Assembly (NCBI GenBank): GCA_028715055.1
Contig: JAQTLE010000001.1
Coordinates: 62,001 to 126,000 of the forward strand
Reading direction: 5' to 3'
DNA length: 64,000 bases
Source: Sulfurovaceae bacterium
GTDB lineage: Bacteria > Campylobacterota > Campylobacteria > Campylobacterales > Sulfurovaceae
Each line of letters opens with the position of its first letter. Position 1 is the first letter of the stretch. The translations under genes and the position numbers were made by a program. Below the pieces are notes generated by a model, which worked only from the letters and a program-made list of their open reading frames with translations, was not told where the DNA came from and searched no databases. Shown piece after piece: positions 37,637 to 45,709 of this stretch.

Positions 37637-38599
37637 ATGAAAAACATAGTATTTTCAGCTTTTTTGTGGATGCTTTTTGGGATAACCCTTCTCTTGGCCA
37701 AGGGTGTTTCAGCAGGTACTGAAATTATCAATACAGCTACGCTCGAATATCAAATCAACAGTGTCCAATATAGCGCAACAAGTAATGCTACCCTTGATAA
37801 AGTAGATCAAATCATCGATGTAAGTGTTGTTTGGAATGATACATCCCCGATAATTGTAGCCAGCGGAGAAATTAATCGGGCACTTACATTCAAAATTACC
37901 AACACAGGCAATGGAAACGACACATTTAATCTTACTTATGATATAGCAAATCCTTCTTCCGATTTTATAGTAACTAATCCACGAATTTTCATAGATACCA
38001 ACAATAATGGGGTATTTGATATATCGGTAGATCATGAGGCATATAGCATCACATTGGCAGCCGATGCCTCTTCCACAATTTTTTTAGTTTCAGACATGCC
38101 TACAAGCTCATACATATCCGGAAGCATTTCAAGCAATGCCATAGAAGCCAAATCTACTATTGGTGGCTCCGGAGCCCCAGGAACTATATATCCAGGAAAA
38201 GGTACGAACGGTGTTTTTGCAGTTGATGGGATGAGTGGAGGAGTGAGTAAAGCATGGGGAGAGTATAAGATGAGCAACAACCTTGGAGTTAAACTTACCA
38301 AAAGTGCTACACACAGTGGCACCGAAGTAACTACTGGCACAATTGTGAGTTATAATATAGTTGTAGAACTTCAAGCAAATGGGAGTGCGGACAATCTGAT
38401 CATCACAGATGCCATACCAGTAGGTACTACTTATGTGGCAGGGTCACTAAAGCTTGATAGTGTCAGCTTAACTGATGCAAGTGATAGCGACAGCGGTAAA
38501 TTTACCGGCAGCGGTATAGAAGTAAATTTGGGTACAGTTACGCAAACGACAGGAAATCCGTATATGAAAAATATCTCATTTGAGGTAATGATAAGTTAG
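37637..38599 (+). CDS. Exported DUF11-type Ig-like surface protein (cluster gene 1)
   Basis: This 320-residue protein has a signal peptide (FLWMLFGITLLLAKGVSA, cut near residue 26). An N-terminal strand module follows, GTEIINTATLEYQINSVQYS, which recurs in two other cluster proteins. Next is a beta domain with FIDTNNNGVFD, a DxNxxGxxD loop typical of calcium binding. The C-terminal DUF11-like Ig domain (about 215-320) has LTKSATHSGTEVTTGTIVSY and DAIPVGTTYVAGS. The last strand, ISFEVMIS, ends the protein. No membrane anchor or sorting motif is visible. DUF11 domains are mostly found in large surface or secreted proteins; the function here is unknown. Confidence 0.8.
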   Translation: MKNIVFSAFLWMLFGITLLLAKGVSAGTEIINTATLEYQINSVQYSATSNATLDKVDQIIDVSVVWNDTSPIIVASGEINRALTFKITNTGNGNDTFNLTYDIANPSSDFIVTNPRIFIDTNNNGVFDISVDHEAYSITLAADASSTIFLVSDMPTSSYISGSISSNAIEAKSTIGGSGAPGTIYPGKGTNGVFAVDGMSGGVSKAWGEYKMSNNLGVKLTKSATHSGTEVTTGTIVSYNIVVELQANGSADNLIITDAIPVGTTYVAGSLKLDSVSLTDASDSDSGKFTGSGIEVNLGTVTQTTGNPYMKNISFEVMIS

Positions 38600-38600
38600 G

Positions 38601-38642
38601 CAGTCTCTCCCAGTCTTGTATACAAGATTGCGAGAGGTTGCT
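38601..38642 (+). promoter_or_regulatory. Intergenic hairpin between cluster genes 1 and 2
   Basis: CTCTC and GAGAG flank a palindromic core TCTTGTATACAAGA, so the spacer can form a stem of about 15 pairs. No T-run follows. Such a structure could limit transcript read-through or protect the upstream mRNA. Confidence 0.5.
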
Positions 38643-38698
38643 TAAACAATCTTGCTAGCTATTTGCTAATTAGTTGGTATTTTAAACAAGGAGTAGGA

Positions 38699-39145
38699 AT
38701 GAAAAAAGGCTTTTTATCGGTTTTACTGATCTTTACTTTATCGGCATATGCCAACGTAGAAATCAAATCAGAATCGTTTCAAGAAAAAATCATAAATAAG
38801 CAGAATACATGGGTGAAAGCTGCTAGAGTAATACCCGGAACTAAAGTCAGATATATCAATACCATAAGCAATAATGGAGCTGATACGGCTGAAAATTTAG
38901 TGATCACAAATCCTGTACCAAATCACATGCGATATGTAGAAGGAAGTGCGAAATGTTCAGGAGCATGCATTATCACTTATTCTCTTAATGGCAAGTTTTT
39001 TGATATGCCGGCAAAGCTTTTTATGATAGAAAACGGTCAAAAAAGAGTAGCCAAAGCTACGGAATATAAAGCCATAAGATGGGTTGTGCAAACATTAGGC
39101 GCAAAGCAAAACAGCAGCGTACAATTTGACGCTACTTTAGAATAA
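38699..39145 (+). CDS. Small exported DUF11-like protein (cluster gene 2)
   Basis: This 148-residue protein starts at ATG 38699, which has AAGGAGTAGG upstream (the frame is open to 38663). A signal peptide (KKGFLSVLLIFTLSAYA, cut near 19) leads into a single Ig-like domain. That domain contains IPGTKVRYINTISNNGADTAENLVI and NPVPNHMRYVEGS, the DUF11 pattern of N-x-G followed by a V-P-x-x-x-x-Y-V-x-G-S turn. One close cysteine pair (CSGAC) may form a disulfide. The final strand SSVQFDATLE ends the protein. It may be a minor subunit or adaptor of the cluster. Confidence 0.7.
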   Translation: MKKGFLSVLLIFTLSAYANVEIKSESFQEKIINKQNTWVKAARVIPGTKVRYINTISNNGADTAENLVITNPVPNHMRYVEGSAKCSGACIITYSLNGKFFDMPAKLFMIENGQKRVAKATEYKAIRWVVQTLGAKQNSSVQFDATLE

Positions 39146-39157
39146 AAGAAGGTTTTG

Positions 39158-39300
39158 CAACCCTTGAAGAGAGTTTTTACAGTCATTGTAATGAATGAAG
39201 CAATCTGTTTCTCGTCATACCGAACTTGATTCGGTATCCACTCTTTTATGGATTCCGGCTCAAAGCACGGAATGACTGTAAAAACTCTCTTCAAGGGTTG
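39158..39300. repeat. 143-bp structure bounded by 30-bp perfect inverted repeats
   Basis: Positions 39158-39187 and 39271-39300 are perfect reverse complements over 30 bases, and the pairing continues imperfectly outward (GGTTTTG against AAAGCC). The interior of 83 bases holds most of the family A copy (39214-39276). No coding frame is present. It resembles a miniature inverted-repeat element or a very strong hairpin, in the spacer between cluster genes 2 and 3. Confidence 0.8.
39214..39276. repeat. Dispersed repeat family A, copy 3
   Basis: This 63-base element starts GTCATACCGAACTTGATTCG and ends in CACGGAATGAC, in the same orientation as 37447-37509 and inverted relative to 3813-3867. Its last 6 bases lie inside the right arm of the 30-bp inverted repeat. 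Confidence 0.8.
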
Positions 39301-39342
39301 AAAGCCTAGGCGTCCAAATGGACAAAAACAAAGGAGGATATA

Positions 39343-40407
39343 ATGAAAAAGATTTTAGTCATAGCATCCATGATGCTATTAGGATTCAGTGGGGCATACG
39401 CTGTAGGCACTGTAGCAGGAACACAAGTACAAAATAGTGTTACATTGAATTATACAGTAGGTGGCATAGGTCAAACAGCTATCAATGCAAATGATGGTGC
39501 TGGATTTTTGGTGGACGATAAAGTAGATTTTACAGTTGCAAATAATGATGGTGCCCAAATAACTGTAACACCAGGCAGCACAGGCCAAATTACCAATTGG
39601 ACATTGGCCAATACCGGCAATGCTGCACAATTTTTTAAGCTAGCAGCAACTAACCTGACAGGTGGAGAAATTGTTTATGGCAATGCAGATACAGCCGATA
39701 CAAGTACGCCTTATACTATAACATATAGTACCGATGGAGGAACTACCTATAATCCATATACTCCTGGTACAGCATTCTCGGTGGCAATAGGTGCATCAGT
39801 ACTTATCAGAGTGGCGGCTGATATACCTCTTAGTGTTACAAATGGCCAAGTAATGAACATTCAGTTAGAGGCAACTGCTGCTGTTGATGCTGGAGGTACA
39901 ACATTGACTGCGACAAGCGGTCCTGATAATATAGGAAGTGTTGATATAGTACTAGCAGAAGGTACGGGTATAACTACTCAAGGCAATACTCCATTTGATG
40001 GCAAATTTTCTGCATGGGGCGGATATATAGTTCAATCTGCAGCTTTAGCAGTGACCAAAACTTCATGTGTTATAAGCGATCCTGTAAATGGTACGACTAA
40101 TCCTAAACGTATTCCAGGTGCAGTTCTTCGTTACCAGATACAAGTTGCCAATACAGGTACTTCCGGCGCAACAAGTGTTACCGTAGCAGATGCAATCCCA
40201 ACCGAATTTGGTACTTCTGCCGCAAATCTAGATGTACGATCGGCTGTGTGTCCTGCAATATCTTCCGGTGTGTGTGGTGCCAAAACAGGTACTGTAGAAA
40301 CCAATGCCGGTACTACCGGTGCTGGAACTTCTAGCGTAACGCTTGATTATGCTGCTGTCGCTGCAGGCGACACTAATTGTGGATATATCGAAGTGACGAT
40401 CCAGTAG
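39343..40407 (+). CDS. Exported DUF11-type surface protein with paired cysteines (cluster gene 3)
   Basis: This 354-residue protein starts after AAAGGAGGATATA, the strongest ribosome-binding site of the cluster. A signal peptide (KILVIASMMLLGFSGAYA) is followed by the shared N-terminal module GTVAGTQVQNSVTLNYTV. A Thr/Ala/Gly-rich beta region comes next. The C-terminal DUF11 module begins VTKTSCVISDPVNGTTNPKR and ends CGYIEVTIQ at the stop codon. The same module occurs in cluster gene 5. Four cysteines lie in this module, which suggests disulfides outside the cytoplasm. The strong translation signal and low-complexity make-up suit an abundant structural subunit. Confidence 0.8.
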   Translation: MKKILVIASMMLLGFSGAYAVGTVAGTQVQNSVTLNYTVGGIGQTAINANDGAGFLVDDKVDFTVANNDGAQITVTPGSTGQITNWTLANTGNAAQFFKLAATNLTGGEIVYGNADTADTSTPYTITYSTDGGTTYNPYTPGTAFSVAIGASVLIRVAADIPLSVTNGQVMNIQLEATAAVDAGGTTLTATSGPDNIGSVDIVLAEGTGITTQGNTPFDGKFSAWGGYIVQSAALAVTKTSCVISDPVNGTTNPKRIPGAVLRYQIQVANTGTSGATSVTVADAIPTEFGTSAANLDVRSAVCPAISSGVCGAKTGTVETNAGTTGAGTSSVTLDYAAVAAGDTNCGYIEVTIQ

Positions 40408-40504
40408 CTAAAACCCTTGAGAGATCAAGCGATTTTCCTCCTCTTCTTGTCGGCTTCCAGGCGAGTCGCAAGAGGTTTATGGTCTGTGAAAGCCGTTTAT
40501 GTTG

Positions 40505-40523
40505 ATCACAAAAAGTTTGTGAT
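40505..40523 (+). promoter_or_regulatory. Hairpin covering the start of cluster gene 4
   Basis: ATCACAAA and TTTGTGAT form a perfect 8-bp stem with a 3-base loop, and the right arm includes the first two bases of the ATG at 40522. No good Shine-Dalgarno precedes that ATG. A folded mRNA would hide this start, which suggests low or controlled translation. Confidence 0.5.
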
Positions 40524-43500
40524 GAGCATAAGAGGTTTGTTGCCCACACTTTTATTTGGCACTCTCTTATTCGGTACTTTCTCCTGGGGGGCAAATGTCG
40601 GTGATGTTATCAAAAATACAGCCAATGCCACATATACTGTTAATGGTACGACTAAAAGTGCAGTCTCAAATGAGGTTGACGTCAGGGTCACAGCCCAAGA
40701 ACAAAGCAATATCTGGGTAGAAAAAAGCGTTGATAAATCACTAGTAGGCATCGGCGAGCTGGTCCGCTATACAATCAAAGTACACAATGCCGGCGCCACT
40801 GCGGCCAGTAATGTCACATTATATGACCTTTTACCTCTAGGCGTGAAGTACGAAGCCGGTACATTCAAAGTAAATGGAATGAGCGTTACACCAACCCTGT
40901 CAATTGATGGCACAGAACTCTCAACTACTATATCCACTATAGCGTCACAGGGTCAAGTTGAGATCACATTTATAGCAGTAATAGGTGCCGGTATCGGCAC
41001 TAAAGAAGCGGTAAATCAAGCCTGGGCGATCAATTCATCATTGGTCAAATCAAATATAGCAACTGCCTCATTAATGGTCAAGGAGGAACTATTTCGCTCC
41101 ACAGGAACCATAATAGGCCAAGTATATGACGCACCATATAAAAATGATAAAAAAGGGCATGGCATCGCAGGCGTGAGACTTTATCTGGAGGACGGCACAT
41201 ATGTAATCACAGATAAAGACGGCAAATATCACCTTGAAGGAATCAAAGCAGGCACGCATACAGTGCAGGTGGATGAAGATCTTCTTCCGCGCGGATATGC
41301 TATGGCTCAGTGTCAAGAAAATGCACGATTTGGGAACCGTGCATTTTCTCAGTTTGTGGATCTTGGACAAGGAGCATTAAAGAGAGCAGACTTTTGTCTC
41401 AAGAAAACAGATATGAATGCTACAAACAATACCCAGGAAGTCAAAGAATCAAAAAATCCAAAACCATATGAGATATCTAAGACAGAAGAGAAGATGCCTA
41501 TCTATAATGAAAGCGATCTTCAAATCAATAAAACAGAGATATTGTGGCCGCCGCTAAACTATGTGCCTTCCATACCATCTACTAAAATAGCAGTACGATA
41601 CCCGAAAACTGATAAAGCAGAAGTATGGCTCAATGGTGCAAGAGTAAGTATGCTTAATTATGACGGCAAAAATAGTTCACCGAATCAAAATATGGCAATA
41701 GACATATATAGGGGTGTGGACTTGCTAAACGGCGAGAACAAAATAGAGATAAGACTATATGATATATCAGGCAAAGTTCACGATATCCTCAAAAGAGAGA
41801 TATATGTAGCCAATACACCTGCTAAAATACTATATATGCCCAAACTTTCAAATCCTGTAGCAGACGGTATCAACCCATGTATCATAGCAGTCAAGTTTCT
41901 AGATAGCGCAAATAAACCATTACGACAAGGCATGATGGGAAGTTTTTCGGTTAATGCGCCATATCGTTCTATGAGCAGCATAGAGGAATTCAAAAATAAT
42001 CCGCTTGCCACCCAACAGTCAACCAATGCATATACTGTGGGTCCCGATGGTATAGCATATATTGCATTGCAGCCTACCACGCAAACCGGAGAAGCGACAC
42101 TCAGCTTCAAACTGGAGTACAAAGAAGATAATATCAAAGTATGGCTCAAGCCCAGCATGCGTAAATGGATCATGGTAGGATTTGCAGAGGGAAGTGTAGG
42201 ATACAATACACTTAAAAAACATCAAGAATCATTGCATGATACAAAAGAAGGAGTGGTACAAGAAGGGCAAATTTCATTTTTTGCCAAAGGTAGTATAAAA
42301 GCAAATTGGCTACTTACCATGGCATATGATACCAGCAGAGATACCAAAAATTCTAGATATTTCGGCACTATTGATCCGAATACCTATTATACTATCTACA
42401 ACGACGATACAACACAGGCATATGATGCCGCTAGTCGCAAAAAACTTTATATCAAGCTAGAAAATGATGAATTCAATATCCTCTTTGGAGATTTCAATAC
42501 AGACCTGAGTGCCACAAAGCTCACACAATATACCCGCACATTCACAGGGGTCAAAAGTGAATATAATAGTGAACATTTGGAAGCCAAAACATTTGCTGCT
42601 TATACTGATCAGGTTTTTCAAAGAGATGAATTTAGAGGCGATGGCACATCGGGGTATTATTATCTTAAAAGTAAACCGGTCATAACAAACTCAGAAAAAA
42701 TATCTATTGAAGTCAGAGACAGATATAGAAATGAGATAATTGTGAGCACAAAAGAGCTGCAAAGATTTAGAGATTATGATATAGATTATAATTTAGGCAG
42801 ATTGTATTTCAAAGAACCTGTATATAGCGTGGATGAAAACTTCAACCCTATATACATAGTAGCACAGTATGAAATCGATGGAGATGGCTCAAAACACCTT
42901 ACTTATGGTGGTAGAGGTGCTGTGAAATTGAACGACGGAAACGTAGAAGTAGGCAGTACCTATGTGTCTGAAGATATGGGAACCCAAAAAAACGAGATGA
43001 TGGGTGCAGATACGACGGTTAAGCTTGGGGCAGATACAACGCTTAAAGCCGAGTATGCCAAAAGTAAAACCAACAAAGATGGTGAGGTCATTAGAGGAGA
43101 CGCCAAATTAGCAGAGATAGAACATCTCTCAAACGGGCTTTATACGAGAGGGTATTACAGAGAACAGGATAACTCTTTTGGACTTGGACAACTCTCAAAT
43201 GATTTGAGCGGTACGCGTAAAATAGGTATGGATGCTGTAAAAACATTTGACAATCGTGCCAACTTAAAAGTCACAGCTTATAGAGATACAGATACACTGA
43301 CAGACAAAAATCATGATGTAGCAGAATCGAGACTTCAAATAGACGAAACATTATGGAGCGCTTATTTTGGGTATAGATATGCAGATGCCAGCGATACGGA
43401 CGCGGTCAATCAAATTCTACTAGGAGGTTCATATTCGTTGCTTAACCAAAGACTCAAACTCCTGGTGTCACACGATAGATCACTAGGAGCAAATGAAGAT

Positions 43501-44538
43501 GTGATGTTCCCTACTAAGACGATATTGGGAATTGATTATGCGCTTAATCCATCAGCAGATATATTTGGGTCCTATGAATGGGGGCAAAATGATAACCGAG
43601 ATTATAACGCAGGTCGAGTGGGCACAAGGGTAACACCATGGAGTGGTATGACAGTCGAGAATACAACCTTGAGCGAATCAAAAAACGACACCACTAGATT
43701 ATACAATACTACAGGTTTGCTCCAAAGCTATCAAGTCACTCCAAATATCTGGGTAAGTGGCGGATATGAAAATGGAGTGCTTTTAGATGGCAATGCTACC
43801 AAACAAAATGATAAGTTCGATGCATATAGAGTAGGCGGTGCGTACCGTAATGATCTGTTTTCTGCGATACTTAACGGCGAATACAGAAATGGCACTTTTG
43901 ATAACAAACAAAATGTTTCATTTGGAGTATATACACAGCCTAATGATGATCTAGGACTAGCAGCAAGCAGTTTATATAATTATGAATATGATGATGTAAA
44001 CAGCACAAAAAACATAGATACCAGATTGGCTTTGGCATATAGACCACAACAAACAGACTGGACAGTGTTAAATAAATTAGAATATATCAATACAGATGAA
44101 AAGAGAGATATAGAAAATAAAACCCAAAAACTCATCAATAATATTCAAGCCAATTATAATCCAACTGATGCATTTGAGCTATCATTGCAGTATGGTATAA
44201 AATATGTGTTTGATTCATTAGATGATTACGACCATAAAGGCTGGGTTCATCTAGGAGGTATAGATGCCAGATATGATCTCACAAAAAAGATAGACATAGG
44301 ATTTCAAACCAGTGCTTTATTTGCACAAAGTGCGGGTAATTTTGATTATGGAGCAGGAGTATATGTAGGGTATAATCTAATTGATACCATGTGGCTATCC
44401 CTCGGATATAATTGGGATGGTCTTGGTGATAATGATTTTGATCTGCAAACATATCGCACAGAGGGTCCTTATGTGAAGTTTCGCATGAGGTTCGATCAAA
44501 AAACTTTAGGTGAAACAGCAAAGGCGCTATCATGGTAA
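40522..44538 (+). CDS. Large outer-membrane beta-barrel protein with DUF11 and SdrD-B-like domains (cluster gene 4)
   Basis: This 1338-residue protein starts best at ATG 40522, which gives a signal peptide (SIRGLLPTLLFGTLLFGTFSWGA). In order come the shared N-terminal module (VGDVIKNTANATYTVNGTTK), a DUF11 domain (about residues 55-170), an SdrD-B/Cna-B-like domain (GTIIGQVYDA ... TDKDGKYHLEGIKAGTHTV, about 190-260), and Ig-like and linker regions. A conserved segment has LFGDFNTDLSATKLTQYTRT, RDEFRGDGTSGYYYL and RDYDIDYNLGRLYF. About 500 residues of alternating strands ending in W form the predicted barrel. The last gene overlaps it by 7 bases. It may anchor, export or assemble the smaller DUF11 proteins. 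Alternative starts are a TTG at 40417 and a TTG just downstream with AAGAGG before it. Confidence 0.8.
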   Translation: MSIRGLLPTLLFGTLLFGTFSWGANVGDVIKNTANATYTVNGTTKSAVSNEVDVRVTAQEQSNIWVEKSVDKSLVGIGELVRYTIKVHNAGATAASNVTLYDLLPLGVKYEAGTFKVNGMSVTPTLSIDGTELSTTISTIASQGQVEITFIAVIGAGIGTKEAVNQAWAINSSLVKSNIATASLMVKEELFRSTGTIIGQVYDAPYKNDKKGHGIAGVRLYLEDGTYVITDKDGKYHLEGIKAGTHTVQVDEDLLPRGYAMAQCQENARFGNRAFSQFVDLGQGALKRADFCLKKTDMNATNNTQEVKESKNPKPYEISKTEEKMPIYNESDLQINKTEILWPPLNYVPSIPSTKIAVRYPKTDKAEVWLNGARVSMLNYDGKNSSPNQNMAIDIYRGVDLLNGENKIEIRLYDISGKVHDILKREIYVANTPAKILYMPKLSNPVADGINPCIIAVKFLDSANKPLRQGMMGSFSVNAPYRSMSSIEEFKNNPLATQQSTNAYTVGPDGIAYIALQPTTQTGEATLSFKLEYKEDNIKVWLKPSMRKWIMVGFAEGSVGYNTLKKHQESLHDTKEGVVQEGQISFFAKGSIKANWLLTMAYDTSRDTKNSRYFGTIDPNTYYTIYNDDTTQAYDAASRKKLYIKLENDEFNILFGDFNTDLSATKLTQYTRTFTGVKSEYNSEHLEAKTFAAYTDQVFQRDEFRGDGTSGYYYLKSKPVITNSEKISIEVRDRYRNEIIVSTKELQRFRDYDIDYNLGRLYFKEPVYSVDENFNPIYIVAQYEIDGDGSKHLTYGGRGAVKLNDGNVEVGSTYVSEDMGTQKNEMMGADTTVKLGADTTLKAEYAKSKTNKDGEVIRGDAKLAEIEHLSNGLYTRGYYREQDNSFGLGQLSNDLSGTRKIGMDAVKTFDNRANLKVTAYRDTDTLTDKNHDVAESRLQIDETLWSAYFGYRYADASDTDAVNQILLGGSYSLLNQRLKLLVSHDRSLGANEDVMFPTKTILGIDYALNPSADIFGSYEWGQNDNRDYNAGRVGTRVTPWSGMTVENTTLSESKNDTTRLYNTTGLLQSYQVTPNIWVSGGYENGVLLDGNATKQNDKFDAYRVGGAYRNDLFSAILNGEYRNGTFDNKQNVSFGVYTQPNDDLGLAASSLYNYEYDDVNSTKNIDTRLALAYRPQQTDWTVLNKLEYINTDEKRDIENKTQKLINNIQANYNPTDAFELSLQYGIKYVFDSLDDYDHKGWVHLGGIDARYDLTKKIDIGFQTSALFAQSAGNFDYGAGVYVGYNLIDTMWLSLGYNWDGLGDNDFDLQTYRTEGPYVKFRMRFDQKTLGETAKALSW

Positions 44539-45569
44539 TAAAAATTATTTTGATCTGGATGGTATTGTTTGCCAATAGTTATGCGGCTTTGCAATATCTG
44601 ACACGCACTACTCCAACGGCAACCGCGCTTGATTCTACAAGTGGAGCAACAACATGGAGTAATCCCCCGGATGACGGATCATTGCTGGTAAATATAGGTT
44701 TTAGCTTTCCTTTTAATGGTACGACATATACTCAAGTAAGAATCACTACCAATGGTATGCTTAATTTTGGAGCATCGTACACATCTGGAGCAAACGCTGC
44801 TCTTCCAAATACAAATGCCGCAGCCGCTCAGAGTCTTTACCCATATTGGGATAATTTGGATCCAAATGCGCTAATAAACTTAGGAGGAAGCGGATCAATT
44901 AAATATCAAACATTAGGCAGCGGTGACAGCCAAAGATTTGTAGTTACATATACAACCATTCCTAAATGTGCGCTTTATGTGTTAGGCCTATGCGTTACAA
45001 ATGGCGGTAATTTTTCATTTCAAGCAGTACTGTACAAAAACGGCGATATCAGGTTTCGCTATCCCAATACAGGATCAAATGATGCTAATGGCGCAAGTGC
45101 TACTATAGGCGCACAAGAAAATACGACTTATTATGATCAGTTTTCAAACAATACAGTCTCAATAAATCAGACATTTGATATATTGTATTCATATTTGCCT
45201 TCTATATCGGTTTCTAAAACTTCTTGTGTTATCTACGATCCGGTTAACAACATTACCAACCCAAAACGCATCCCCGGAGGTACCATACGCTACGCAATAC
45301 AAGTAAGCAATAGCACATATGGAACGGCCTCAAATGTATTTGCTACTGATACAGTGGACAGCGGCAAGCTTGATACTAGTACGATCAAATATCTGCAGAT
45401 ACAAAGCGGGGCATGCAATTGCACAGGAGTGAGCAGTGCAAATAATAATGGCCCTGGAGGATCAGCAGATGGTGTAAATCCTGTTATTTTGGACTATGGG
45501 AGTATAACAGGCGTAGTAGGAGGTGTTCCTGTACAGAAGTGCGGGTATTTTGAGGTGAATGTAAAGTGA
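44532..45569 (+). CDS. Exported protein with nidogen-like jelly-roll region and cysteine DUF11 module (cluster gene 5)
   Basis: This 345-residue protein starts within the end of cluster gene 4 (7-base overlap), so translation is coupled. A signal peptide (VIKIILIWMVLFANSYA) leads into a jelly-roll-like domain of about 190 residues: TTNGMLNFGA, LYPYWDNLDP, RFVVTYTTIP, FQAVLYKNGDIRFRY and GASATIGAQEN. This is the pattern seen in nidogen-like and similar extracellular domains. The C-terminal module, VSKTSCVIYDPVNNITNPKR to CGYFEVNVK at the stop, is closely similar to the end of cluster gene 3. It could be a tip or adhesive component of the system; this is an inference from the architecture. Confidence 0.75.
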   Translation: MVIKIILIWMVLFANSYAALQYLTRTTPTATALDSTSGATTWSNPPDDGSLLVNIGFSFPFNGTTYTQVRITTNGMLNFGASYTSGANAALPNTNAAAAQSLYPYWDNLDPNALINLGGSGSIKYQTLGSGDSQRFVVTYTTIPKCALYVLGLCVTNGGNFSFQAVLYKNGDIRFRYPNTGSNDANGASATIGAQENTTYYDQFSNNTVSINQTFDILYSYLPSISVSKTSCVIYDPVNNITNPKRIPGGTIRYAIQVSNSTYGTASNVFATDTVDSGKLDTSTIKYLQIQSGACNCTGVSSANNNGPGGSADGVNPVILDYGSITGVVGGVPVQKCGYFEVNVK

Positions 45570-45583
45570 GTTAAAGTTATTTA

Positions 45584-45610
45584 TACTTTTCTTTTTAGTA
45601 AAGAAAAGTA
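45584..45610. terminator. AT-rich hairpin between convergent genes
   Basis: TACTTTTCTTT and AAAGAAAAGTA pair perfectly over 11 bases, 15 bases after the end of cluster gene 5. It is low in GC but placed where two convergent transcripts end, and it joins directly to the family B repeat. Confidence 0.45.
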
Positions 45611-45617
45611 ACAAAAG

Positions 45618-45709
45618 AAAAGCGTCACCACTCACGAACCGCGACGCACTATTTTTGCGACATATGCTCAAAATAGTGCTGCTTTTCGAGCGCTCGGGTG
45701 ACATTATTT
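45618..45709. repeat. Dispersed repeat family B, copy 1
   Basis: This roughly 90-base element runs from AAAAGCGTCACCACTCACGA to GGGTGACATTATTT. It is nearly identical to the reverse complement of 52660-52749 and similar to 54391-54470. Its end supplies the stop codon of the MHS transporter gene on the minus strand. Confidence 0.85.

Noticed and set aside
40417-40521. Longer start of the barrel gene at TTG 40417
   Set aside because: The extra 35 residues put a charged stretch before the signal peptide that begins at residue 36, and no ribosome-binding site supports it.
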